A stretch of DNA of 64,000 nucleotides from Brotaphodocola faecis (GCF_040096075.1 NZ_JBBMFJ010000003.1:113282-177281), one strand, 5' to 3'. Shown: positions 43,330 to 53,018, counted from the first letter of the stretch. The notes: a model not told the origin generated them from the sequence alone. Program-made: numbers and translations.

Positions 43330-44802
43330 TTAAGCCTTTTCGTAAACGGAAAAGTTGTTGCGTCCGCCGCGCTTTGTCTGGTACAGCGCCTTATCCGCGT
43401 TGCGGTACAGGTCATCGAACCGGATGCCCTGCTCCGGGCTGAAGGCCACGCCGACGCTGAAGGTGATGGGCTTTCCATCCATTTCCGCGTGTTTGATGGA
43501 GCGGATGCGCTCCACCATATTCTGTACCCGGGCCAGAGCAGCTTCTTTGGAGGAGACCTGCTTCATGAGAACCACGAATTCATCGCCGCCGATACGGCCG
43601 ATGATATCTCCGTCCCGGAACTGGCTCTTTAAAAATTCGCCCACTCGCTGCAGGACTTTGTCGCCAACAGCATGTCCGTAGGTATCATTCACATCCTTGA
43701 ATTTGTCGATATCCAGGATCAGAAAGGCGTGAAGCGTATCCGGGTGGCTCATCTGCAGGAAATGATCGATGGCTGGCTGCGTATGTTCCTTATTATATAC
43801 GGCGGTCAGGCCATCAATCTGGGCAGAGTGAACCAGCTCTCGGCGGTCTCTGGTGTGGATCATGGCGACGCGCCAGATCAGCAGGATGACCAGGATCATG
43901 AAATACGCGTTCAGGGCCAGTTCGTAGTTCCGGACAAAGGCATAGCTGGCATTTGCGACGGATACTGGAACTACATAGCACATCATCCAGTTATTCAGAT
44001 GGAGCGGAGAGTATGCAATGTATCGGCTGGAATCCGGATCTTCGGGGGAAAGCAGCTTGACCAGACCGTCAGACTGGGTCTGAAAGGCATCGCGGATGGC
44101 CTGAAGGGAATCTTTTCCGCAGATGCTCCACTGGCTGTAAAAATCGAAAAAGTTGTCATCGTAGGTAATCTTCTGGCACGTGGAATTACCATCCAGCGAG
44201 ATGATATCTCCATTTTCATTGATGATGATACAAAAACCCTTGCCATCGAATAAGTCATCAAACATCAGGTGATTCAGCGCGGTGACGTTGTAGGAAGCAC
44301 CGAGAAGACCGATGATATTGCCGTTGTGGCTGACCGGAACGCCGAGGATAACACGGGTTTCGTGGTCAAGACTGCTCTGGACCGGATCGCTCAGAATGTG
44401 GTGGCCGGAGATGCCCTCCTGAAAGTATTTACGGTGGGAGACATCTTTCACTTCTCCGGTTTCATAATGGGCTGTACCGTCCGGTTCGATGAGCGATACA
44501 TGATCGATGGAGGTCGTGGACTTGATGGCGGACAGCATGTTCCGGTTCTTTTCGGAGATGAGGATGCCGTCGGAACCGATCTGCGCGGCAACACCGTCCA
44601 GAAACTGGTAGTTGACGTCCAGGATATCTTCGAAATGGGAACTCTGCCTGGTGACATTCAAAGTCAGTTTTGTCTGGGCCAGTTTATCTACAGCACGCTG
44701 TGAGACAACGGAAAACACAACGATACCCAGTGCGGTTGCGATGATAAAGGCAACGATGCTGGAGAGATAACCCTGAAGAGGTGTTTCGGATTTCTTTTTC
44801 AT
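43330..44802 (-). CDS. Membrane-bound diguanylate cyclase with Cache-type sensor
   Basis: A 490-residue signalling protein that would make cyclic di-GMP. Transmembrane helices at about 13-33 and 303-323 enclose an extracellular dCache-like sensor (about 35-300, HYETGEVKDVSHRKYFQEG). The cytosolic GGDEF domain spans about 340-488, with the active site GRIGGDEFVVL and an inhibitory RxxD site (RDGD) five residues before GGDEF. Start site AAAGGGG. It stands alone, convergent with the antiporter. The ligand is unknown. Confidence 0.93.
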   Translation of the reverse strand: MKKKSETPLQGYLSSIVAFIIATALGIVVFSVVSQRAVDKLAQTKLTLNVTRQSSHFEDILDVNYQFLDGVAAQIGSDGILISEKNRNMLSAIKSTTSIDHVSLIEPDGTAHYETGEVKDVSHRKYFQEGISGHHILSDPVQSSLDHETRVILGVPVSHNGNIIGLLGASYNVTALNHLMFDDLFDGKGFCIIINENGDIISLDGNSTCQKITYDDNFFDFYSQWSICGKDSLQAIRDAFQTQSDGLVKLLSPEDPDSSRYIAYSPLHLNNWMMCYVVPVSVANASYAFVRNYELALNAYFMILVILLIWRVAMIHTRDRRELVHSAQIDGLTAVYNKEHTQPAIDHFLQMSHPDTLHAFLILDIDKFKDVNDTYGHAVGDKVLQRVGEFLKSQFRDGDIIGRIGGDEFVVLMKQVSSKEAALARVQNMVERIRSIKHAEMDGKPITFSVGVAFSPEQGIRFDDLYRNADKALYQTKRGGRNNFSVYEKA

Positions 44803-45005
44803 ATGGATTGCCCCTTTGTCTGTTAGACTTCTTATAGGTTGATTATATCAAGATTTGTGAAAAAAGCTACAAAATGCGCAAAAGAAAATTGACAAAATTT
44901 GAAAAAGATGTGCCAGATTGAAGAAAAAAGAGAGTATGAAAAGCAACCTGGAAAACAACTGAAAATCCCAAAAGAAAACACAAAAGAAAAAACTGAAAAA
45001 AGTAC

Positions 45006-45034
45006 TTGCCAGAACCGGGAAACTGTGGTATATT
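45006..45034 (+). promoter_or_regulatory. tRNA cluster promoter
   Basis: TTGCCA (45006-45011), 17-base spacer, TATATT (45029-45034), 12 bases before the first tRNA. The preceding 44803-45005 is AT-rich with no gene. Confidence 0.65.
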
Positions 45035-45045
45035 ATTAGACGTTC

Positions 45046-45129
45046 GCGGGAGTGCTGGAATTGGCAGACAGGCTAGACTAAGGATCTAGTGGCAGTTATG
45101 TCGTGTGGGTTCAAGTCCCATCTCCCGCA
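45046..45129 (+). tRNA. tRNA-Leu (anticodon AAG)
   Basis: Acceptor GCGGGAG/CTCCCGC; anticodon stem CTAGA/TCTAG around loop CTAAGGA gives anticodon AAG (leucine CUU/CUC); long variable arm as in leucine tRNAs; T loop TTCAAGT. CCA not encoded. Confidence 0.9.
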
Positions 45130-45156
45130 GTATCTTCTCAGAAGATACGGGAACAT

Positions 45157-45229
45157 TCCTCGATAGCTCAGTCGGTAGAGCACGCGGCTGTTAACCGCGC
45201 TGTCGTAGGTTCAAGTCCTACTCGGGGAG
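45157..45229 (+). tRNA. tRNA-Asn (anticodon GTT)
   Basis: Acceptor TCCTCGA/TCGGGGA; anticodon loop CTGTTAA gives GTT (asparagine); T arm GTAGGTTCAAGTCCTAC. Second in the cluster. Confidence 0.95.
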
Positions 45230-45233
45230 TTTT

Positions 45234-45317
45234 GCAGAAGTGGCGGAATTGGCAGACGCGCACGGTTCAGGTCCGTGTGGTAGCAATACCTTGTGGGTTC
45301 GACTCCCATCTTCTGCA
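45234..45317 (+). tRNA. tRNA-Leu (anticodon CAG), copy 1
   Basis: Acceptor GCAGAAG/CTTCTGC; anticodon stem CACGG/CCGTG around TTCAGGT gives CAG (leucine CUG); long variable arm. Only four bases after tRNA-Asn. Identical to the gene at 45534. Confidence 0.95.
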
Positions 45318-45330
45318 TCAGCGAAAGCGG

Positions 45331-45355
45331 AGAGCGAAAGTTCTTCGCTTTTTTG
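45331..45355 (+). terminator. Terminator of tRNA cluster
   Basis: AGCGAA (45333-45338) and TTCGCT (45344-45349) then T-run. Confidence 0.75.
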
Positions 45356-45462
45356 ATTTCCCGGCGAAGAAGCAGATGAAGCCGGGCAATTGGGAAACTC
45401 TAATTGACATTATTTCATATGTTTTCACGGAAACATAAATTTTTAAAAAAATTAAAAAACAG

Positions 45463-45491
45463 TTGACAAATTGAAATGAGTTGGATATAAT
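45463..45491 (+). promoter_or_regulatory. Promoter of second tRNA-Leu
   Basis: TTGACA (45463-45468), 17-base spacer, TATAAT (45486-45491). Exact consensus, 43 bases before the tRNA. Confidence 0.85.
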
Positions 45492-45533
45492 GTACGTGTT
45501 GGTTCGGTGAGTAAGTCACTGAGTTAACGGTTC

Positions 45534-45617
45534 GCAGAAGTGGCGGAATTGGCAGACGCGCACGGTTCAGGTCCGTGTGGTAGCAATACCTTGTGGGTTC
45601 GACTCCCATCTTCTGCA
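45534..45617 (+). tRNA. tRNA-Leu (anticodon CAG), copy 2
   Basis: Identical to 45234-45317, exactly 300 bases downstream, with the same trailing terminator; here a single gene behind its own strong promoter. Confidence 0.95.
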
Positions 45618-45630
45618 TCAGCGAAAGCGG

Positions 45631-45655
45631 AGAGCGAAAGTTCTTCGCTTTTTTC
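45631..45655 (+). terminator. Terminator of second tRNA-Leu
   Basis: Same AGCGAA/TTCGCT stem and T-run as copy 1. Confidence 0.75.
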
Positions 45656-45753
45656 GTATACCCAAAACCGGAAAATAGTATAAAAATTTCAGAAATTATG
45701 ATATACTTATTATAATTATGCGAAGCAATGAGCCGGAAAGGGGGCAAGTGTTT

Positions 45754-46764
45754 ATGAATATCAGGGAGATGCGGGAAGCATGGGAGGCAGATTACCTAAG
45801 TCCCTATGCTTCTTTGAGCAGGAACACAAAAGGCCGTGAACGCGGAGAAATACCTTGTGACATCCGAACAGCATACCAGCGTGACCGTGACCGCATTCTG
45901 CACTGCAAGTCTTTTCGAAGACTCAAACACAAAACCCAGGTGTTTCTGGCTCCGGAGGGAGATCATTACCGTACCCGCCTGACCCATACGCTGGAGGTAG
46001 CCCAGATTGCCCGTACCATATCCCGGGCGCTGCGGCTGAATGAGGACCTGACTGAGGCCATTGCGCTGGGGCACGATCTGGGCCATACGCCCTTCGGACA
46101 TTCCGGAGAGCGGATCCTGAATGAACTCTGCCCTTATGGCTTTGCCCATTATAAACAGAGCGTCCGTGTGGTAGAAGTACTGGAAAAGGACGGAAAGGGC
46201 TTAAATCTGACCTGGGAGGTCCGGGATGGCATTATGAACCATCGCACCAGCGGGCACCCATCCACACTGGAAGGCTGTGTGGTGCGCCTGTCAGATAAGA
46301 TTGCCTACATCAACCACGATATCGACGATGCCATCCGGGCGAAAATATTTACGGAGGAGCAGCTTCCGGCAAAGTACACGGATGTGCTGGGGCACAGCGT
46401 GCGGGAACGCCTGGATCTGCTGATCCATGACATTATCCTGCAGAGCATGGACCGGCCGGAAATTATCATGTCTCCCCATATTGAGGAGGCCATGCAGGGG
46501 CTTCGCGGCTGGATGTTTGAGAATGTTTATGAGAACAAGGTACCAAAAGCAGAAGAGGGAAGAGCCCAGCAGCTTCTGGTATTTTTATATCAGTACTATC
46601 TGGAGCACACGGCAGAACTCCCGGAAGAGTATCTGCTTATGATCCGGAAACGGGGAGAACCGAAGGAACGGGTCGTCTGCGATTATATTGCAGGCATGAG
46701 TGACAGCTACTCCATCGATAAATTTGAGGAGCTGTTCATCCCCAAGTCATGGAAAGTGCATTAG
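45754..46764 (+). CDS. dgt: dNTP triphosphohydrolase (dGTPase-type)
   Basis: HD-domain enzyme of 336 residues hydrolysing dNTPs to nucleoside and triphosphate, controlling dNTP pools. HD metal ligands are visible in FRRLKHKTQVF, RTRLTHTLEVAQIAR (H), and ALGHDLGHTPFGHSGE (HD, about 105-120), with the later D in YINHDIDDAI. The ATG at 45754 is preferred, with AAAGGGGG upstream; an in-frame extension from 45718 lacks a site. First gene before dnaG and rpoD, the usual clostridial order. Confidence 0.92.
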   Translation: MNIREMREAWEADYLSPYASLSRNTKGRERGEIPCDIRTAYQRDRDRILHCKSFRRLKHKTQVFLAPEGDHYRTRLTHTLEVAQIARTISRALRLNEDLTEAIALGHDLGHTPFGHSGERILNELCPYGFAHYKQSVRVVEVLEKDGKGLNLTWEVRDGIMNHRTSGHPSTLEGCVVRLSDKIAYINHDIDDAIRAKIFTEEQLPAKYTDVLGHSVRERLDLLIHDIILQSMDRPEIIMSPHIEEAMQGLRGWMFENVYENKVPKAEEGRAQQLLVFLYQYYLEHTAELPEEYLLMIRKRGEPKERVVCDYIAGMSDSYSIDKFEELFIPKSWKVH

Positions 46765-46791
46765 AGCCAGACAAATGGAAAGGAGTATTTC

Positions 46792-48567
46792 ATGTATTAT
46801 CCGGAAGATGTCGTAGAGGAAGTGCGGACAAGGAATGACATTGTAGATGTAATCTCTGGATATGTAAAGCTTCAGAAGAAAGGGTCGAACTATTTCGGAC
46901 TTTGCCCGTTTCATAATGAAAAATCACCTTCATTTTCCGTGTCACCCCAGAAGCAGATGTATTACTGCTTTGGCTGTGGAGCAGGGGGCAACGCCATTAC
47001 GTTTGTCATGGAATATGAAAATTATACGTTCCCGGAGGCACTGAAGGTGTTGGCAGACCGGGCGGGGGTACATCTGCCGGAGGTGGAATATTCCAAAGAA
47101 GAGCGGGCGAAAGCAGACAAGCGGTCCACGCTTCTGGAAATCAACAAGCTGGCAGCCAACTATTTTTATTATCAGCTGCACCAGTCCCAGGGAAAGATTG
47201 GTTATGACTATTTCCGCAAACGGGAACTGTCGGATGACACCATCCGCCGGTTTGGCTTAGGCTTTGCCAATAAGACCAGCAATGACCTGTACCAGTATCT
47301 GCGTTCCAAAGGCTATGCCGATGAAATCTTAAGGGACAGCGGCCTGGTGACCATGGAGGAGCGCGGCACCTATGACAAATTCTGGAACCGTGTCATGTTT
47401 CCGATTATGGATGTAAATAACCGCGTGATTGGCTTTGGCGGGCGTGTGATGGGAGATGGAACTCCCAAATACCTGAATTCCCCGGAGACCCTGATCTTCG
47501 ATAAAAGCCGGAATCTGTACGGCCTGAATTATGCCCGTACCAGCCGGGAAAAATACATGCTGGCCTGCGAGGGCTATATGGATGTGATCGCCATGCACCA
47601 GGCTGGCTTTACCAATGCGGTGGCATCACTGGGAACTGCCTTCACCACCCAGCATGCGGTGCTGCTGAAACGCTACACCGATACGGTTATTCTGACCTAC
47701 GACAGTGACGGAGCCGGTGTGAAGGCGGCGCTGCGTGCCATCCCGATCTTAAAAGAAGTGGGGATTTCAACCAGGGTGCTGAACTTAAAACCCTACAAAG
47801 ACCCGGATGAATTTATCAAGAATATGGGTGCGGACGCGTTCCGGGAGCGCATCGCGAACGCGCAGAACAGCTTCCTGTTCGAGATTGATGTCTTAAAACG
47901 CGAATATGACCTGGAAGATCCGGAGCAGAAGACAAAGTTTTACAACGCGACGGCCAGAAAGCTTCTGGAATTCAATGAAGCGCTGGAACGCGATAACTAT
48001 ACCAGGGCGGTGGCTCAGGCGCAGTTTATTCCTTATGAGGACTTAAGGCGGCTGGTAAACCGGCTGGGAAACCAGCTGGGGCCGGTACCGGTAAAACGCC
48101 GGGACGAGGACGGTGCACAGCCGCGGGAACGCAGAAAGAAAACAGAGAAGGACGACGGCATCCGCCGGTCCCAGCGCCTGCTTCTGACTTGGCTCATTGA
48201 GCGGCCGCAGCTATTTGAAAAGATTGAGGGCATTATCGGCCCGGATGATTTCAGGGAACCGCTGTACCACGAGGTGGCGCAGATGGTATTTGACGGCCAC
48301 CGGGAAGGAAGTGTTAATCCGGCGGGCATTCTGAATCACTTTATCAACGATGAAGAACAATATAAGCATGTAGCGGCGCTGTTTAACGCAAGCCTGAATG
48401 ATTCTTTAAATAATGAAGAACAGCGAAAAGCATTTTCCGAAACCGTACTGAAGGTAAAGAAAAACAGCCTGGATGAGGCCAGCCGGAGCGCAGCAGACAT
48501 TGCGGCGCTTCAGGAAATCATAAAGCAGCAGGCAGCACTGAAAACGCTTCAGATATCCATTGACTAG
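46792..48567 (+). CDS. dnaG: DNA primase
   Basis: Primase of 591 residues making RNA primers at the replication fork. N-terminal CHC2 zinc finger (CPFHNEKSPSF...YYCFGCGAGGN, about 39-65), RNAP core and Toprim (CEGYMDVIAMHQAG, then YDSDGAGVKAA, about 260-315), and a C-terminal DnaB-binding helical domain (about 450-591). Start site AAAGGAG. It lies 27 bases after dgt and 61 bases before rpoD, a classic macromolecular-synthesis operon. Confidence 0.97.
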   Translation: MYYPEDVVEEVRTRNDIVDVISGYVKLQKKGSNYFGLCPFHNEKSPSFSVSPQKQMYYCFGCGAGGNAITFVMEYENYTFPEALKVLADRAGVHLPEVEYSKEERAKADKRSTLLEINKLAANYFYYQLHQSQGKIGYDYFRKRELSDDTIRRFGLGFANKTSNDLYQYLRSKGYADEILRDSGLVTMEERGTYDKFWNRVMFPIMDVNNRVIGFGGRVMGDGTPKYLNSPETLIFDKSRNLYGLNYARTSREKYMLACEGYMDVIAMHQAGFTNAVASLGTAFTTQHAVLLKRYTDTVILTYDSDGAGVKAALRAIPILKEVGISTRVLNLKPYKDPDEFIKNMGADAFRERIANAQNSFLFEIDVLKREYDLEDPEQKTKFYNATARKLLEFNEALERDNYTRAVAQAQFIPYEDLRRLVNRLGNQLGPVPVKRRDEDGAQPRERRKKTEKDDGIRRSQRLLLTWLIERPQLFEKIEGIIGPDDFREPLYHEVAQMVFDGHREGSVNPAGILNHFINDEEQYKHVAALFNASLNDSLNNEEQRKAFSETVLKVKKNSLDEASRSAADIAALQEIIKQQAALKTLQISID

Positions 48568-48628
48568 GAATAGAACCGGGAGGCTCCAATCCTTCCGGTA
48601 GTCTGCAGTTGAGAAAGGGCGGATTGAT

Positions 48629-49747
48629 ATGGAAGAACGTACACAGACTTTTGATGAGAAACTGGAATTGCTTTTAGAAGAGGCCAAAAAGAAAAAGAAT
48701 GTGCTGGAAAACCGGGAGATTCTCGATTTCTTCAAAGGGGAGATTCTGGATCCGGAAAAGCTGGACCGTATTTATGACTTTCTGGACAACCATCATGTGG
48801 ATGTGCTCCGCACGGAAGAGGAAGATGACATTGACCCGGAACTGTTCCTGGATGAAGAATCTGAGGAAGAGGAAGAAGCTGAGCTGGAGCAGCTGGATCT
48901 TTCTGTGCCGGAAGGCGTGGGTGTAGAAGATCCGGTCCGTATGTATTTAAAGGAAATCGGTAAGATCCCGCTGCTTACGACAGATCAGGAGATTGAGCTG
49001 GCAAAGCGTATGGAGCTTGGTGACCAGCAGGCGAAAAAACGCCTGGCAGAGGCGAATCTCCGTCTGGTGGTCAGTATTGCCAAAAAGTACGTGGGACGCG
49101 GCATGCAGTTTCTGGATCTGATTCAGGAAGGCAATCTGGGACTCATCAAAGCTGTGGAGAAGTTTGATTACCGCAAGGGCTATAAGTTTTCTACCTACGC
49201 TACCTGGTGGATCCGCCAGGCCATTACCCGGGCCATTGCGGACCAGGCGCGCACCATCCGCATTCCGGTGCACATGGTAGAGACCATCAACCGCCTGATC
49301 CGTACTTCCAGACAGCTGGTGCAGGAGCTGGGGCGGGAACCAACGGCAGAGGAAATTGCGGAGAAAATGGACATTCCGGTGGAGAGAGTGCGGGAGATCC
49401 GCAAGATTTCCCAGGACCCGGTATCGCTGGAGACCCCGATTGGAGAGGAAGAGGACAGCCATCTTGGGGATTTTATTCAGGATGAGCATGTAGCGGTTCC
49501 GGCAGACCAGGCAACGTTTACGCTGCTGCATGAGCAGCTGATGGAGGCACTGTCCACGCTGACAGAGCGGGAGCAGGAGGTGCTGCGCCAGAGGTTTGGC
49601 CTGGATGACGGCAAGCCGAAAACACTGGAGGAGGTAGGAAAGCAGTTTCATGTGACCAGGGAACGCATCCGCCAGATTGAGGCAAAGGCCCTGCGTAAAT
49701 TGCGTCATCCGAGCCGTAGCAGAAAATTAAAGGATTATCTGGACTGA
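48629..49747 (+). CDS. rpoD: Primary sigma factor SigA/RpoD
   Basis: Housekeeping sigma factor, 372 residues. Region 1.1 at the N-terminus, acidic stretch (about 65-90, EEDDIDPELFLDEESEEEEE), region 1.2 (DPVRMYLKEIGKIPLLT), region 2 (DLIQEGNLGLIKAVEKFDY and YATWWIRQAI, -10 recognition), region 3, and region 4.2 (TLEEVGKQFHVTRERIRQIEAKAL, -35 recognition). The many TTGACA/TATAAT promoters in the window match this factor. Third gene of the dgt-dnaG-rpoD operon. Confidence 0.98.
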   Translation: MEERTQTFDEKLELLLEEAKKKKNVLENREILDFFKGEILDPEKLDRIYDFLDNHHVDVLRTEEEDDIDPELFLDEESEEEEEAELEQLDLSVPEGVGVEDPVRMYLKEIGKIPLLTTDQEIELAKRMELGDQQAKKRLAEANLRLVVSIAKKYVGRGMQFLDLIQEGNLGLIKAVEKFDYRKGYKFSTYATWWIRQAITRAIADQARTIRIPVHMVETINRLIRTSRQLVQELGREPTAEEIAEKMDIPVERVREIRKISQDPVSLETPIGEEEDSHLGDFIQDEHVAVPADQATFTLLHEQLMEALSTLTEREQEVLRQRFGLDDGKPKTLEEVGKQFHVTRERIRQIEAKALRKLRHPSRSRKLKDYLD

Positions 49748-49818
49748 CGGTGAGACCCTGACGCGGGAGTGGAGGGCGGCTGGAAGGACCAGGCTGGATA
49801 GAAAAGGAACTAAATAGT

Positions 49819-50526
49819 ATGAAGTTATCAAACAGACTGGAACACATTGCCGCAAAGGCGGCTGAAGTGACAGAAGGATATGTGGCAGATGTAGGGACGG
49901 ATCATGGATTCGTCCCGATCCGTCTTATGGAAAGTGGACGGGTAAAGCATGTGGTCGCCATGGATGTGCGGAAGGGCCCGCTTGAGAGAGCCCGTGAACA
50001 CGTAAGGGAATATCATATGGAGGACCGGATTGAGACGCGCTTAAGCGACGGACTGAAGGAGTTAAAGCCCGGAGAGGCGGATACGGTGGTCATTGCCGGA
50101 ATGGGCGGCGAGCTGATGCTGCGCATCCTCCGGGACGGGGGCCATGTGAGGGACTGTGTAAAGCATTATATTCTTTCCCCGCAGTCGGAGCTTTCCGTGT
50201 TCCGGCACGGACTGGAGGAGCTTGGGCTTTCCATTGCGGAAGAGCAGATGCTTCTGGATGAAGGAAAATATTATGTGATCTTACACGTAAGCCCGGGAAC
50301 CATGCATTATGAGCATGAATACGAGTACCGCTACGGAGCGGATCTGATCCGGAAACAGGATCCGGTGTTAAAGGAATTTCTGGAACGGGAGCTGGTCCAG
50401 GGGAAAGAGCTTCTGGAACATCTGTCCCGGACCGGAACCGATGGAGCAAAAAAGCGCGCGGAAAGTCTTGAAAAAGAACTGGAAGAGACAAAGGAGGCAT
50501 ACCATGCTTTGCAGGGAACTGATTGA
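49819..50526 (+). CDS. trmK: tRNA (adenine22-N1)-methyltransferase
   Basis: SAM-dependent methyltransferase of 235 residues, TrmK family, modifying A22 of tRNAs. The motif I region VADVGTDHGFVPIRLM is at about 20-35, followed by the VVAMDVRKGPL acidic ribose contact and VVIAGMGGELM. The C-terminal coiled coil covers about 180-235. It overlaps the next gene by 23 bases. trmK-nif3 after rpoD is the usual Firmicute order. Confidence 0.93.
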   Translation: MKLSNRLEHIAAKAAEVTEGYVADVGTDHGFVPIRLMESGRVKHVVAMDVRKGPLERAREHVREYHMEDRIETRLSDGLKELKPGEADTVVIAGMGGELMLRILRDGGHVRDCVKHYILSPQSELSVFRHGLEELGLSIAEEQMLLDEGKYYVILHVSPGTMHYEHEYEYRYGADLIRKQDPVLKEFLERELVQGKELLEHLSRTGTDGAKKRAESLEKELEETKEAYHALQGTD

Positions 50527-51301
50527 AAAACTGGAAGAGCTGGCTCCGAAAAGCCTGGCCTGCGACTGGGATAATCCCGGCTTTCTGGCTGGACGGGGAG
50601 ATAAGGAAATCAAAAAGGTGCTGGTTGCCCTGGATGCTACGGACCGGGTGGTGGAGCAGGCAGGGCGGGAGCAGGCAGATTTTCTGCTGACCCATCATCC
50701 GCTGATTTTCCGCGCGTTAAAGCAGGTCAATGACGCGAATTTTATCAGCCGCCGGATCGTAAGCTTATTGCAGGCGGATATTTCCTATGTGGCCATGCAT
50801 ACCAACTTTGATGCGGCGCCAGGCTGCATGGCAGATCTGGCAGCAGAGCGACTGGGAATCCGGGACGGGCAGCCGCTGGAGGTGACCGGAGAAGTGAAGG
50901 GAATGCCGGTGGGAATCGGAAAAGCCGGTGTTCTGGCAGAGCCGGTCTCCCTGGATGCGCTTGCGAAACAGGTGAAACAGGCATTTGAACTTCCGTTTGT
51001 GTTGGTCTACGGAAGTGAGGCAGCAAAAGGCCCGGTCAGCCGTGTGGCGGTATCTCCGGGGGCAGGCGGCAGCATGATCCGCTATGCCCTGGAGCAGAAA
51101 GCACAGGTGCTGGTTACCGGAGATATCGGTCATCACGATGCCATCGACGCGGCCGCCCAGGGCATGGCCATCATTGACGCGGGGCATTATGGACTGGAAC
51201 ATATTTTTATTCCGTTTATGGCGGACTATGTGAAACGTGTTTCCGGAGGCAGCATTGAGGTAATTCAGGCAGAGCCGGATTTCCCGGCCAGAGTGCTTTA
51301 A
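50504..51301 (+). CDS. Nif3-like dinuclear metal centre protein
   Basis: A 265-residue Nif3/DUF34-family protein. Metal-binding motifs are LTHHPLIFR (about 62-70) and the C-terminal GDIGHHDAIDAAAQGMAIIDAGHYGLEH (about 204-231, with HH and HxxxE). The ATG at 50504 gives the family start MLCRELIEKLEELAP and overlaps trmK; AAAGGAGG lies 6 bases upstream. Often called a GTP cyclohydrolase I type 2 homologue, but its biochemical role is unsettled. Co-transcribed with trmK. Confidence 0.9.
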   Translation: MLCRELIEKLEELAPKSLACDWDNPGFLAGRGDKEIKKVLVALDATDRVVEQAGREQADFLLTHHPLIFRALKQVNDANFISRRIVSLLQADISYVAMHTNFDAAPGCMADLAAERLGIRDGQPLEVTGEVKGMPVGIGKAGVLAEPVSLDALAKQVKQAFELPFVLVYGSEAAKGPVSRVAVSPGAGGSMIRYALEQKAQVLVTGDIGHHDAIDAAAQGMAIIDAGHYGLEHIFIPFMADYVKRVSGGSIEVIQAEPDFPARVL

Positions 51302-51360
51302 AGCAGGCCGCATGAGAACGGGGCTTACGCAGAAGCTGAAAAACGGAAAGGAGAATGCGT

Positions 51361-53016
51361 ATGGTTCAGGTATGTGTAATGGGGGAGAACAGAGAATACA
51401 GCGAGGACACGCTGTTAAAACAGGTGGCCGGAGATGTACAGAACCGTTTTTCCCATGAGATCCTGCTAGCTACGGTAGATGGAAAACTGCAGGAGCTTCA
51501 TAAAAAAGTCAAAGAGGGAACTGCGGTGGAATTTCTGACAGCGGCAGACAAACCGGGCATTCAGACTTATCGGCGGAGTGTGCTTCTGATTCTCTTAAAA
51601 GCTTTTTATGAGGTAGTGGGAGCGGAGCATATCCGTAAGGTGTCTGTGGAATATGCCATTGCCAACGGCCTGTTTATTGAGTCGGACGGCGATTTTGAGA
51701 AGACGCAGGAGCTGGTGGACAAAATCAGGGCCAAAATGCAGGAGTATGTGGCAGCAGAGCTTCCGATCATGAAGCGGAATGTGACCACCGATGAAGCCAT
51801 TGAAATCTTCCGCCGCCACCGCATGTATGAGAAGGAGCGGCTGTTCCATTACCGACGGGTATCAAGGGTAAACCTGTACAGCATCGGCGGGTTTGAGGAT
51901 TATTATTACGGATATATGGTGCAGAACACTGGCTATCTGAAGTATTTTGACCTGATTCTGTACCGGGATGGCATGATGCTGCTTTTGCCGGATCAGAACG
52001 ATCCGGAGCATGTGGCCGGGTTCCATGACCGGGAGAAGCTGTTTGAGGTGCTGGATGAGACAGAGTGCTGGGGAAGACAGCTGGAGGTGCCTACGGTGGG
52101 TGCTCTGGATGATGTGATCTGTCACGGGAAGATCAGTGAGCTGATCCTGATGCAGGAAGCGCTGATGGAGAAGAAGATTGGTGATATCGCGGAGCAGATT
52201 GCGAGCCGTCCGGATAAGAAAATTGTCATGATTGCCGGACCGTCTTCCTCCGGAAAGACTACCTTTTCCCACCGTCTTTCCATTCAGTTAAAGGCGAAGG
52301 GCTTAAAGCCGCATCCCATCGCGGTGGACAATTACTTTGTAAACCGGGTGGACAGTCCACGGGATGAAAACGGCAACTACAATTATGAGGTGCTGGAATG
52401 CCTGGATGTGGAACTGTTCAATCAGAACATGACGGATCTTCTGGCGGGAAAAACCGTGGAAATGCCGGAGTACAACTTCATTAAGGGGGAGCGGGAGTAC
52501 CACGGGGATTACCTGACGCTGGGCCCGGATGATGTGCTGGTCATTGAGGGAATCCACTGCCTGAATGAAAAGCTTTCCTACGCGCTGCCGAGAAAGAATA
52601 AATTCAAGATCTACATCAGTGCCCTGACCCAGTTAAACATTGACGAACACAACCGCATTCCCACCACAGACGGCCGTCTGCTGCGCCGCATCGTGCGGGA
52701 CGCAAGGACCCGGGGCGCGTCTGCCCAGGATACCATCCGTATGTGGCCATCGGTGCGCCGGGGGGAGGAGGAGAATATCTTCCCATATCAGGAGGATGCG
52801 GATGTGATGTTCAACTCTGCTCTGGTATATGAGCTTTCTGTCTTAAAGCAGTATGCGGAACCGGTGCTTTTCTCCGTGCCGCGGGACAGCGCCGAGTATG
52901 TGGAGGCGAAACGGCTGCTCAAATTCCTGGATTATTTCCTGGGGGTCAGCAGTGAGGAGATTCCACATAATTCCCTGATCCGTGAGTTTATCGGCGGAAG
53001 CTGCTTTAAAGTCTGA
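51361..53016 (+). CDS. Uridine kinase-like nucleoside kinase with TGS-like N-terminus
   Basis: A 551-residue protein. The N-terminal half (about 1-250) resembles the TGS and second domains of threonyl-tRNA synthetase (REYSEDTLLKQVAGDVQ, then RRHRMYEKERLFHYRRVSRVNLYSIGGFEDYYYG). The C-terminal half (about 285-500) is a PRK/Udk P-loop kinase with IAGPSSSGKTTFSHRL and AVDNYF. The ATG at 51361 is chosen because AAAGGAG is 7 bases upstream; an ATG at 51355 touches that site. Found widely in Clostridia; the substrate is probably a nucleoside, but this is unproven. Confidence 0.85.
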   Translation: MVQVCVMGENREYSEDTLLKQVAGDVQNRFSHEILLATVDGKLQELHKKVKEGTAVEFLTAADKPGIQTYRRSVLLILLKAFYEVVGAEHIRKVSVEYAIANGLFIESDGDFEKTQELVDKIRAKMQEYVAAELPIMKRNVTTDEAIEIFRRHRMYEKERLFHYRRVSRVNLYSIGGFEDYYYGYMVQNTGYLKYFDLILYRDGMMLLLPDQNDPEHVAGFHDREKLFEVLDETECWGRQLEVPTVGALDDVICHGKISELILMQEALMEKKIGDIAEQIASRPDKKIVMIAGPSSSGKTTFSHRLSIQLKAKGLKPHPIAVDNYFVNRVDSPRDENGNYNYEVLECLDVELFNQNMTDLLAGKTVEMPEYNFIKGEREYHGDYLTLGPDDVLVIEGIHCLNEKLSYALPRKNKFKIYISALTQLNIDEHNRIPTTDGRLLRRIVRDARTRGASAQDTIRMWPSVRRGEEENIFPYQEDADVMFNSALVYELSVLKQYAEPVLFSVPRDSAEYVEAKRLLKFLDYFLGVSSEEIPHNSLIREFIGGSCFKV

Positions 53017-53018
53017 GC

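Noticed and set aside
43243..44703. Plus-strand frames across the diguanylate cyclase gene
   Set aside because: Antisense shadows; the minus strand gives a complete GGDEF protein.
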